A stretch of DNA of 64,000 nucleotides from Salinibacterium xinjiangense (GTDB taxonomy: Bacteria; Actinomycetota; Actinomycetes; Actinomycetales; Microbacteriaceae): NCBI RefSeq assembly GCF_014645015.1, contig NZ_BMLC01000001.1, positions 558,001 through 622,000 on the forward strand. The letters are read 5' to 3'. Positions 41,639-49,025 of the stretch are shown in pieces. The notes under the pieces are model-generated. The model saw nothing but the letters and a program-made list of their open reading frames with translations. It searched no databases and had not been told where the DNA came from. The translations under genes and the position numbers were made by a program. Each line of letters starts with the position of its first letter. The first letter of the stretch is position 1.

Positions 41639-42376
41639 GTGAGCGACACCGTGCTGCGGCTCGAGAACATCCACAAGTCCTTCGGCGACACCGAGGGGCT
41701 GTGTGGGATCGACCTCACGATCGACTCACACGAGGTACTTGCGCTCATCGGCGCCAGTGGGTCCGGCAAATCCACCCTCCTTCGCACGATCAACCTGCTC
41801 GAACAGGTCGACGACGGCCAGATCTGGCTGCGGGGCGTCGACATCAGCGACCCGGCCGTGAAGCCGGATGCCGTGCGCGCCAGAATCGGTGCCGTCTTCC
41901 AGAGCTACAACCTGTTTCCGCATCTCAGCGTGCTCGACAATGTGACGCTCTCCTCTCGCCATGTGCACAGGATGCCCGCCGCCGAGGCCGAAGCGCATGG
42001 GATGGAGCTGCTCGAGCGCGTCGGTCTGGCCGCGCAGGCGAAATCCTTCCCCGACCGCCTGTCTGGCGGCCAGCAGCAGCGTGTCGCCATCGTGCGGGCG
42101 ATCGCCGCCAAGCCCGAATTGCTGCTGCTAGACGAGATCACGAGCGCACTCGACCCCGAGCTCGTGACAGAGGTGCTCGACCTCGTGCGCTCGCTTGCGG
42201 CCGACGGCACCACGATCGTGATGGCCACTCATGAGATGGCGTTCGCCCGGGATGTTGCAGACACCGTCGTCTTTCTCGACCACGGGGTGATCGCCGAGAG
42301 CGGCAGCCCCGCCGAGGTGTTCGGCAAGCCACGCGAGACACGCACGCGGGAGTTTCTCGCCCGCTTCCTCGACTGA
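41639..42376 (+). CDS. ABC transporter ATP-binding protein, polar amino acid type
   Basis: A 245-residue ATPase of the GlnQ/HisP type. Walker A is [18 protein letters not shown], the Q-loop VFQSYNLFPHLSVLDNV, the signature LSGGQQQRVAIVRAIA, Walker B LLLLDEITSALDPE and the H-loop ATHEMAFARDVAD. It should power import of amino acids or similar. No permease or binding protein is next to it, so it is an orphan that must work with subunits encoded elsewhere. The GTG start at 41639 has GGGGGCG upstream. Confidence 0.9.
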   Translation: MSDTVLRLENIHKSFGDTEGLCGIDLTIDSHEVLALIGASGSGKSTLLRTINLLEQVDDGQIWLRGVDISDPAVKPDAVRARIGAVFQSYNLFPHLSVLDNVTLSSRHVHRMPAAEAEAHGMELLERVGLAAQAKSFPDRLSGGQQQRVAIVRAIAAKPELLLLDEITSALDPELVTEVLDLVRSLAADGTTIVMATHEMAFARDVADTVVFLDHGVIAESGSPAEVFGKPRETRTREFLARFLD

Positions 42377-42380
42377 CCGC

Positions 42381-43193
42381 TCAGTCGCGCAGCAGCGCGG
42401 CTATCGTCGCGGGAACCGCAGCGGCAAGATCCAGGATCGTGAGCGGGCCGCCGCCGGATGCCCGTTCCGCCGCGAGACCGTGCAGCACCGCCGCGCTGGC
42501 TGCCAGTCGCGCAAGTTCGGCGGGGTCATCCTGAATCCGGGCCGAATGTGTCGCGACCAGGGAACCGAGGATTCCCGCGAGCGCATCCCCGGCACCCGCC
42601 GTGGCGAGCCAGCTGGGCGCCGACGCCGTGCTCAATGAGATTCCGGGGCCCGCGACGTACGTCGTGTGGCCTTTGAGCAGCACCGTCACACCGAGCTCAT
42701 CTGCCGCCCGGCGCGCCCACACCGCGGGACCTGCTGCGATGTCGGCGAGATTGGCATCGAGAAGCCGCGCGAGCTCACGAAAATGCGGCGTCACGATGAC
42801 GGGTCCGGCTGCACGGTCGTAGAGGTCGAGCGCTCCACCGTCGAGTACGACCGGAACCGGTTGTGCCAGTGCCTCCACCATCTGCGCGAGACTCTCGCGT
42901 TCGACGTGATCCATGCCAGAGCCCATCAGCCACGCCTGCACCCGGCCTTCGCTCGTGACCGCCTCCGGGCGGCGCTGCAGCACGAGCCCGGCGGCCCGTT
43001 CGGGGCCGAGATAGCGGACCATTCCCACTCCGGTGCGCAATGCAGCCTCCACCCCGATCACCGCCGCTCCCGGGTACATGGTCGAACCGGTGATCACGCC
43101 CAGCACGCCACGGGAGTACTTGTCGTCAGATTCCCGGGGCACCGCGATTCGCCCAACCGAATCGCGCGCGGTCCATGCCGTGTATGTACTCAT
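42381..43193 (-). CDS. nnrD: ADP-dependent NAD(P)H-hydrate dehydratase
   Basis: A 270-residue ribokinase-like enzyme that repairs hydrated NAD(P)H using ADP. Features: GVLGVITGSTMYPGAAVIGVEAALRTGVGMVRY, VVLDGGALDL, VTPHFRELARLL and the nucleotide-binding TAGAGDALAGILGSLVA. The epimerase (NnrE) domain found fused in many species is absent, so this is the single-domain form. TAACGT lies six bases before the ATG in a 41-bp gap shared with the divergent HAD gene. Confidence 0.9.
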   Translation of the reverse strand: MSTYTAWTARDSVGRIAVPRESDDKYSRGVLGVITGSTMYPGAAVIGVEAALRTGVGMVRYLGPERAAGLVLQRRPEAVTSEGRVQAWLMGSGMDHVERESLAQMVEALAQPVPVVLDGGALDLYDRAAGPVIVTPHFRELARLLDANLADIAAGPAVWARRAADELGVTVLLKGHTTYVAGPGISLSTASAPSWLATAGAGDALAGILGSLVATHSARIQDDPAELARLAASAAVLHGLAAERASGGGPLTILDLAAAVPATIAALLRD

Positions 43194-43199
43194 GGGCCC

Positions 43200-43228
43200 A
43201 CGTTAGTTCGAAAGAATGACGATAGTTT
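43200..43228. promoter_or_regulatory. Divergent -10 boxes, nnrD and HAD gene
   Basis: In the 41-bp gap, TAACGT (reverse, 43205-43200) ends six bases before the nnrD ATG and TAGTTT (forward, 43223-43228) ends six bases before the ATG at 43235. No Shine-Dalgarno sequence is present on either side, so both mRNAs are predicted to be leaderless. Confidence 0.55.
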
Positions 43229-43234
43229 GGGGCA

Positions 43235-43852
43235 ATGTCCATCAGCATCCCGAACCGTATCGTTGTCTTCGACTACGGCGAGGTGATCTCCCGGTCTCCG
43301 AGCAGGGAAGACACAGATCTTGTGCTCGCGATCTCCGGCTGCGACGCCGAACCGTTCTGGGCCGCATACTGGGCGAACCGTGACGGCCTCGACCAGGGCA
43401 CCATCTCCATTCCCGAATACTGGGCTCGTGTCGCCGCAGATCTCGGGGTCACTTGGCGCGCGTCTCGAGTACACGAACTCTGGGTGGCCGACTTTCGCAG
43501 CTGGTGGAGCATCGAGCCGGGCACCGTCGACCTGATCGAGGAACTGCACGTCGGCGGTACCCGGCTGGCGATCCTCTCCAACGCAGGGTTCGACTTCTCC
43601 AGTGGATTCAGGCGCTCCCCCATGGGCAGTTTCTTCGAGCGCATCTTCGTCAGCGCCGAGATGGATGCGATCAAACCGGATCCGGCGATCTACTCCGAGG
43701 TCGCGCGCGAGCTCGGCATCCAGCTCAGCGAGATGATTTTCATCGACAACAAGTCGATCAACACGGATGCCGCGGCTGGGCTCGGGGTCACGACACACCA
43801 TTTCACCGGTGTGGAACACCTGGACGCCTTCCTGCGTTCACTCCAGGCATGA
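43235..43852 (+). CDS. HAD-superfamily hydrolase
   Basis: A 205-residue haloacid dehalogenase-like hydrolase. Motif I is VVFDYGEVI (nucleophile Asp; the second Asp is Gly, as in many FDxGGV-type members), motif II AILSNAG, motif III lysine in AEMDAIKPDPAIYSEV and motif IV FIDNKSINTDAAAGLG. It probably dephosphorylates a small metabolite. It overlaps the following flavin oxidoreductase by four bases (ATGA), so the two are translated together. Confidence 0.9.
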   Translation: MSISIPNRIVVFDYGEVISRSPSREDTDLVLAISGCDAEPFWAAYWANRDGLDQGTISIPEYWARVAADLGVTWRASRVHELWVADFRSWWSIEPGTVDLIEELHVGGTRLAILSNAGFDFSSGFRRSPMGSFFERIFVSAEMDAIKPDPAIYSEVARELGIQLSEMIFIDNKSINTDAAAGLGVTTHHFTGVEHLDAFLRSLQA

Positions 43853-44928
43853 GCACCCTCTTTTCTCCTCTCTCCCTTCGAAGCACCACCTTCCGCAACA
43901 GGCTCTGGGTGGCGCCGCTGTGCCAGTATTCGGTCGAGAAGCGCGATGGCGTACCGACGGACTGGCACCTCGTGCACCTCGGCTCATTCGCCCTCGGCGG
44001 GGCCGGCCTCGTGATGACCGAAGCCACGGCGGTCAACGCCGAGGGGCGCATCTCGCCCCAGGACACGGGCATCTGGAACGGCGAGCAGCGCGACGGCTGG
44101 AAGCCGATCACGAGCTTCATCAGGTCCCAGGGTGCCATCGCCGGAATGCAGCTCGCCCATGCCGGCCGTAAAGCATCGACCGCTCGCCAGTGGGACAACC
44201 ATCGCGGCACCTGGTCGATCGACGATGGCGGATGGCCGACCGTCGCCCCGTCCGCGATCGCCTTCAAGGGCTACGACACCCCTCGCGCGCTCGACGCGGC
44301 CGAACTTCCCGGCATCGTGGCCGATTTTGCATCCGCCGCTGTCAACGCGATCGATGCTGGATTCCAGTTGCTCGAGATCCACGCGGCGCACGGCTACCTC
44401 GTGCACCAGTTCCTCTCGCCACTATCGAACCTGCGCACCGACGAGTACGGCGGCAGCCTCGAGAATCGCGCACGCCTGCTCGTGGAGATCGTGACGGCCG
44501 TCCGTGCCGCCGTGGGTGACGACGTGCCGATCCTGGTCCGATTCTCGGCGACAGACTGGACCGAGGGCGGCTGGGATGAGGAACAGACATCCGTCGCCAC
44601 CGGCTGGGCCCGGGATGCCGGCGCAGACTTCTTCGACATCTCGACCGGCGGCCTCGTGAGCGGGGTTCGGATACCGCTCAGCCCGGGCTACCAGGTTCCA
44701 TTCGCCGAGTTCGTCCACACCAATGCCGACGCACCGGTGAGCGCCGTCGGGCTCATCACGGAAGCCCGGCAGGCTAACGACATCATCGAGTCTGGGAAGG
44801 CCGATGCGGTGATGATGGGGCGCGAGATGATGCGTGACCCACACTTCGCGTGGCGCGCAGCCGCCGAACTCGGTGTCGAACTCGACTACTACCCGCCGCA
44901 GTACACGAGATCCCGCTACTCCCTCTAG
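43849..44928 (+). CDS. Old Yellow Enzyme-family NADH:flavin oxidoreductase (YqjM-like)
   Basis: A 359-residue TIM-barrel flavoprotein that reduces activated C=C bonds. The YqjM-type N-terminus FRNRLWVAPLCQYSVEKRDG contains the redox-tuning Cys and the Tyr; LAHAGRKAS, the catalytic pair HAAHGYLVHQFLSPLSN and RTDEYGGSLENRARLLVEIV, and the phosphate-binding AVMMGREMMRDPHF complete the fold. ATG at 43849 overlaps the HAD gene's stop. The physiological substrate is unknown. Its end overlaps the convergent CNNM gene by four bases. Confidence 0.92.
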   Translation: MSTLFSPLSLRSTTFRNRLWVAPLCQYSVEKRDGVPTDWHLVHLGSFALGGAGLVMTEATAVNAEGRISPQDTGIWNGEQRDGWKPITSFIRSQGAIAGMQLAHAGRKASTARQWDNHRGTWSIDDGGWPTVAPSAIAFKGYDTPRALDAAELPGIVADFASAAVNAIDAGFQLLEIHAAHGYLVHQFLSPLSNLRTDEYGGSLENRARLLVEIVTAVRAAVGDDVPILVRFSATDWTEGGWDEEQTSVATGWARDAGADFFDISTGGLVSGVRIPLSPGYQVPFAEFVHTNADAPVSAVGLITEARQANDIIESGKADAVMMGREMMRDPHFAWRAAAELGVELDYYPPQYTRSRYSL

Positions 44929-45959
44929 CGGCGCCTCGTCGCGTCCTGCACCTCGCCGACGAGCTCCTCGATGATGTCTTCGAGGAAGAGCACGCCCTGG
45001 GTCGCTCCACTCTCGTCGAATGCTCGCGCCACGTGAACGCCTGACCTGCGCATCGTGGCGAGAGCGTCTTCGAGGTCGGTACCCCGATAGATGGAGATCA
45101 GCTGGCGGATTCGCTTCGGCGGCACCGGTTCAGCGAATTCCTCACTGTCGATGTCGATGACGTCCTTCAGATGCAGGTACCCGGTCGGCTCACCATCGTC
45201 GTCGACGAGGATGTAGCGCGAAAATCCATGCTTCGACACCGACTTCTCCACGTCGGCCGGGGTGGCCGCCTCGGAGAGCGTGATGATGGAAGCCATCGGG
45301 ATCGCGATATCCTGCACCTTCTTCGAGGTGAATTCGAACGCCGCGTTGAGGGTGCCGCCCGAATCCGTCAGCACACCCTCCCTCGTCGACTGGGCGGCGA
45401 TGTTGGCCACCTCGTCGAGCGTGAAGACGCTGTTCGCCTCGTTCTTGGGTTCGACCCCGAATAGCCGCAGGATGCCGTTCGCGGTCGCATTGAGCGCGAC
45501 GATGATCGGGCGGAAGACCGTAGCGACGAACACGAGCGGTGTTGCCAGGATCAGCACGGCACGATCCGGTACGGAGAACGAGAGGTTCTTCGGCACCATC
45601 TCGCCGAGCACCACGTGCAGGAACGACACGATGAGCAGCGCGATGATGAAGGCGATCGTGCCGATCACTTCTTCGGGTAGTCCCGTGAGTGCGAGCGGGA
45701 TCTCGAGCAGATGATGGATAGCGGGCTCTGAGACGTTCAGGATGAGCAGCGAGCACACGGTGATGCCGAGCTGGCAGGCGGCAAGCATGAGTGTGGCGTG
45801 CTCCATCGCCCACAGCGCGGTCTTCGCGGGACGGGATCCCGCATCCGCGAGGGGCTCGATCTGCGAGCGTCGCGCAGAAATGACGGCGAATTCCGCGCCG
45901 ACGAAGAAGGCGTTCACGGCAAGAAGCACGAACAGCCAGACGATTCCCCATGCGTCCAT
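44925..45959 (-). CDS. CNNM/DUF21 membrane protein with CBS pair, short form
   Basis: A 344-residue protein of the CNNM/hemolysin-C family, linked to Mg2+ or Co2+ transport. The DUF21 membrane domain (1-175) contains FFVGAEFAVISARRSQIE, the LAACQLGITVCSLLI helix and LHVVLGEMVPKNLS. The CBS pair follows (about 200-335, SRYILVDDDGEPTGYLHLKDVID, VLFLEDIIEELVGEV). It lacks the C-terminal CorC/HlyC domain present in its upstream neighbour. Its start overlaps that gene's stop by one base (TGATG). Confidence 0.9.
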   Translation of the reverse strand: MDAWGIVWLFVLLAVNAFFVGAEFAVISARRSQIEPLADAGSRPAKTALWAMEHATLMLAACQLGITVCSLLILNVSEPAIHHLLEIPLALTGLPEEVIGTIAFIIALLIVSFLHVVLGEMVPKNLSFSVPDRAVLILATPLVFVATVFRPIIVALNATANGILRLFGVEPKNEANSVFTLDEVANIAAQSTREGVLTDSGGTLNAAFEFTSKKVQDIAIPMASIITLSEAATPADVEKSVSKHGFSRYILVDDDGEPTGYLHLKDVIDIDSEEFAEPVPPKRIRQLISIYRGTDLEDALATMRRSGVHVARAFDESGATQGVLFLEDIIEELVGEVQDATRRR

Positions 45960-47284
45960 CAGGAGTCACCCCGTCCGGTCGTTGCGGCATCGAGATCGGG
46001 GGCGGGCGTGTAGCGCACCCTGTCGATCCTGCGGCCATCAAGCCGTTCGATGCGGAAGATGCCTGCCGCGACTTCGATCGTGTCCCCCACCTTTGGCAGT
46101 CGCCCGAGTTCGCTCATCAACCAGCCGGCGACGGTCTCGTACGGCCCTTCCTCCGGCACCTGCACGGAGGTTCGTTCGAGCAGTTCGTCAGGCCGCAGGA
46201 TCCCGGGGAACGTGAACCAGTCACGTGACCGCACGACGTCTGCCTTGGTGCGGTCGTGCTCGTCTGAAACCTCACCGACCAGCTCTTCGACGAGGTCTTC
46301 GAGGGTCGCAACCCCCGCGGTTCCGCCGTATTCGTCGAGCACGACAGCCATCTGGTAGCCGCGACCCCGCAATTCGGCGAGCAGCGTATCCAGCTTCATC
46401 GTCTCAGGAACCCTCAGCGCTTCGGTCTGCAGTGCAGACACCGGCACCTTCGATCGTTTCTTGCGGGGAACCGCGACGGCCTGCTTCACGTGAACGAAGC
46501 CGACGACGTCATCGATGCTGTCGTCGAGCACCGGAAACCGGGAGAATCCGGTGCGGCGAGTGAGGTCGATGACATCCTGCGCAGACTGTGTGCGATCGAT
46601 GCTGGCAAGCCTCGGGCGGGGCGTCATGACATCCTGCGCGGTGTGATCGGCGAAGGCGAGGGTGCGAGCAAGCAGTGTCGCGGTGTCGCGGTCGAGGCTC
46701 CCCTCGCTCGCGGAACGACGCACGAGCGACGTGAGTTCTTCGGCGGTGCGTGCACCGGACAGTTCTTCCCTGGGTTCGACACCGAGAGAGCGCAGGATGG
46801 CGTTGGCCGAGTTGTTGAGAAGGCTCACAGCCGGTTTGAACACGGCGGTGAACACCACCTGGAACGGCACCACGATCTTGCCGGTGGCACGAGGAAGGGC
46901 GAGGGCGAAGTTCTTGGGAACGAGCTCACCGATGATCATCGACAGCAACGTGGCCACGGTGATGGCGACGATGGTCGATACGACAGGCACCACCGCTTCC
47001 GGCAGCAGGGTTGACAGCGGCGGTGTCAGAAAGGAGCTGAATGCGGGCTCGAGCGTGTAGCCCGCGAGCAGGGTCGTCAGGGTGATGCCGAGCTGTGCGC
47101 TCGAGAGGTGGGTCGACGTCTTCTTGAGCGCCGAGATCACCATGCCGAGTCCACGTTCGCCGCGAGATTCCCGAACCTCGAGATCTGACCTGTCGAGATT
47201 GACGAGAGCGAATTCGGAGGCGACGAAGAAGCCCGTGCCGATCGTCAGCAGGATGCCGATGCCGAGCAGGAGCAGGTCACTCAT
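45959..47284 (-). CDS. CNNM/DUF21 membrane protein with CBS pair and CorC domain
   Basis: A 441-residue full-length family member. DUF21 region 1-190 (FFVASEFALVNLDRSDLE, LGITLTTLLAGYTLEP, GELVPKNFALALP), CBS pair about 205-345 (FSRFPVLDDSIDDVVGFVHVKQAV, YQMAVVLDEYGGTAGVATLEDLVEELVGEV) and CorC_HlyC domain about 365-430. Likely a metal-efflux or Mg2+ homeostasis protein. It is paired with a shorter paralogue, so the two may form heteromers. The 170-bp upstream gap contains a 15-bp repeat array and no clear ribosome-binding site. Confidence 0.92.
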   Translation of the reverse strand: MSDLLLLGIGILLTIGTGFFVASEFALVNLDRSDLEVRESRGERGLGMVISALKKTSTHLSSAQLGITLTTLLAGYTLEPAFSSFLTPPLSTLLPEAVVPVVSTIVAITVATLLSMIIGELVPKNFALALPRATGKIVVPFQVVFTAVFKPAVSLLNNSANAILRSLGVEPREELSGARTAEELTSLVRRSASEGSLDRDTATLLARTLAFADHTAQDVMTPRPRLASIDRTQSAQDVIDLTRRTGFSRFPVLDDSIDDVVGFVHVKQAVAVPRKKRSKVPVSALQTEALRVPETMKLDTLLAELRGRGYQMAVVLDEYGGTAGVATLEDLVEELVGEVSDEHDRTKADVVRSRDWFTFPGILRPDELLERTSVQVPEEGPYETVAGWLMSELGRLPKVGDTIEVAAGIFRIERLDGRRIDRVRYTPAPDLDAATTGRGDS

Positions 47285-47295
47285 GAGTGCTGGCC

Positions 47296-47355
47296 GCCTG
47301 GGTGTTCACTGCCTGGGTGTTCACTGCCCGGGCGTTCACTGCCGGGGCGTTTTCG
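47296..47355. repeat. Four 15-bp tandem repeats upstream of the CNNM pair
   Basis: GCCTGGGTGTTCACT occurs exactly at 47296 and 47311, with drifted copies at 47326 (GCCCGGGCGTTCACT) and 47341. The array begins 12 bp before the CNNM start codon, in the guaB1-CNNM gap. Confidence 0.9.
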
Positions 47356-47453
47356 GCGTGCAGACCGGCGGGAGGGCGGCAACTGGGAGGGTCGTCCATT
47401 ATCCGACCAAGTGTACCGGGGAACGCGTTGCCAGAACCGCGGCCCTCCCGTTG

Positions 47454-48893
47454 CTACCAGCTGACCGGCAGCGCCTTGCCCTCTTCGTATCCTGCAGCCG
47501 ATTGCACACCGACCAGCGCCCGTTCGTGAAAATCAGACAGGTCGGTCGCCCCGGCGTAGGTCAGCGAGCTGCGCACGCCAGACGTGATCATGTCGAGCAG
47601 GTCCTCGAGCGACGGCCGCAGCGGGTCGAGGTAGATCTTCGAACTGGAGATGCCTTCGGCGAACAGGGTCTTCCGAGCCAGTTCGTAGGCATCGAGCCGG
47701 TCGAAACGCTCCCTGACCGCCTTAGTGGATGCCATGCCCCAGCTCTCCTTGTAAGCACGGCCGCTCTCATCCAGCGCCAGGGCGCCGGGCGCCTCGATGG
47801 TTCCGGCGAACCAGGATCCGATCATCACGGATGCAGCCCCCGCCGCAAGTGCGAGAGCGACATCCCTCGGATAGCGCACGCCCCCGTCGGCCCACACATG
47901 GGCTCCGAGTCGCGTAGCCTCGGTCGCGGTCTCGAGCACGGCGGAGAACTGCGGACGGCCGACAGCCGTCATCATGCGCGTGGTGCACATGGCTCCTGGC
48001 CCGACCCCCACCTTGACGATGGTCGCCCCTGCACCGACCAGGTCACGCACCGCGCTGGCAGAGACCACGTTGCCCGCCACGATCGGCAGGCCCAGGTCGA
48101 GGGCCGCAACAGCGGCGATCGCGCGCACCATGCCGTCCTGGTGACCGTGGGCCGTGTCGATGACGATGACATCGGCTCCGGCCTCGGCGAGCGCCCTCGC
48201 GGTTCCCGCGGGATCACCGTTGATTCCGACGGCGGCGGCAACCGATAGCCGACCGCGGGTGTCGAGCGCAGGCGTGTACAGCGTCGAGCGCAGGGCACTC
48301 GTGCGGCTGAGGGTTCCGACGACCTTCCCCTCGTGCATGACGGGTGCGAACTCGATGCCAGCGTCGACCATCAGGTCGAATGCGGCGCGAGGCCCGTCGA
48401 TCTCGTCGAAGTCGATCGAGACCATCCTGTCACCGAGCAGGTCGCCGAGTGGTGCACTCGGAAGAGCATGAGCGAGCTGTTCGGCAGCGATCGCACCCAG
48501 AAACTGGCCGTGCTGGTCGTGGATGATGATGCCGTGTCCGACTGCAGGCATCAGCAGCGTGAGTGCCGTCGCGACGGTGTCGCTCGGTGCGAGGGTGACG
48601 GCAGCATCGAAACCTATCGGTTGCGCTTTCACCCACCGGATCGCGGCATCCATGTCCTGGTGATGCGTGTCCTGTGGCAGCACCCCAAGGCCACCACGCC
48701 TGGCGAGGGTGGCCGCCAGCCGAGGGCCCGTCACGGAGTTCATGTTCGCGGAGACGATCGGGATGCTCGCGGCGGTGCCATCCCGGGGAGCGAGAGAGAC
48801 AGCGAGCCGACTGCCCACCGCAGACCTCGACGGCACAAGGAACACGTCGGAATACGTGAGGTCGTGGGTCGGCGTCGTTTCATAAAATCGCAT
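47454..48893 (-). CDS. guaB1: GuaB1-type IMP dehydrogenase/GMP reductase family protein
   Basis: A 479-residue TIM-barrel enzyme with a CBS pair inserted (about 90-205). Motifs: LTYSDVFLVPSRS, PIVSANMNSVTG, VIDTAHGHQDGM and the catalytic-Cys loop VGVGPGAMCTTRMMTAVG. Actinobacterial GuaB1 proteins of this type are reported to reduce GMP to IMP rather than make XMP; true IMPDH (GuaB2) is a separate gene. ATG at 48893 has GAGG before it and gives the typical N-terminus; an upstream ATG seven codons earlier is less likely. It precedes the CNNM genes in the same direction. Confidence 0.88.
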   Translation of the reverse strand: MRFYETTPTHDLTYSDVFLVPSRSAVGSRLAVSLAPRDGTAASIPIVSANMNSVTGPRLAATLARRGGLGVLPQDTHHQDMDAAIRWVKAQPIGFDAAVTLAPSDTVATALTLLMPAVGHGIIIHDQHGQFLGAIAAEQLAHALPSAPLGDLLGDRMVSIDFDEIDGPRAAFDLMVDAGIEFAPVMHEGKVVGTLSRTSALRSTLYTPALDTRGRLSVAAAVGINGDPAGTARALAEAGADVIVIDTAHGHQDGMVRAIAAVAALDLGLPIVAGNVVSASAVRDLVGAGATIVKVGVGPGAMCTTRMMTAVGRPQFSAVLETATEATRLGAHVWADGGVRYPRDVALALAAGAASVMIGSWFAGTIEAPGALALDESGRAYKESWGMASTKAVRERFDRLDAYELARKTLFAEGISSSKIYLDPLRPSLEDLLDMITSGVRSSLTYAGATDLSDFHERALVGVQSAAGYEEGKALPVSW

Positions 48894-48971
48894 GACCTCA
48901 ACGCTAGACCCCACATAGACGGGTCAGCGGGCACACGGCAAAAGCGATTACCCTTGGTCCGGTGCGCTCCA

Positions 48972-49004
48972 TGACGAGCAACCAGGATTACGACATCAAG
49001 TAGA
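48972..49004 (+). other. Ten-codon open frame upstream of kgd
   Basis: An ATG followed by nine codons and TAG (MTSNQDYDIK) lies 21 bp before the kgd start. It has no obvious ribosome-binding site. It could be a leader peptide or chance. Confidence 0.2.
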
Positions 49005-49025
49005 AGTGAAAGTGGGCGGTCAGCC

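Noticed and set aside
33929-47355. CRISPR array
   Set aside because: The repeats are contiguous 14-15-bp tandem units without spacers, and no cas genes are present.
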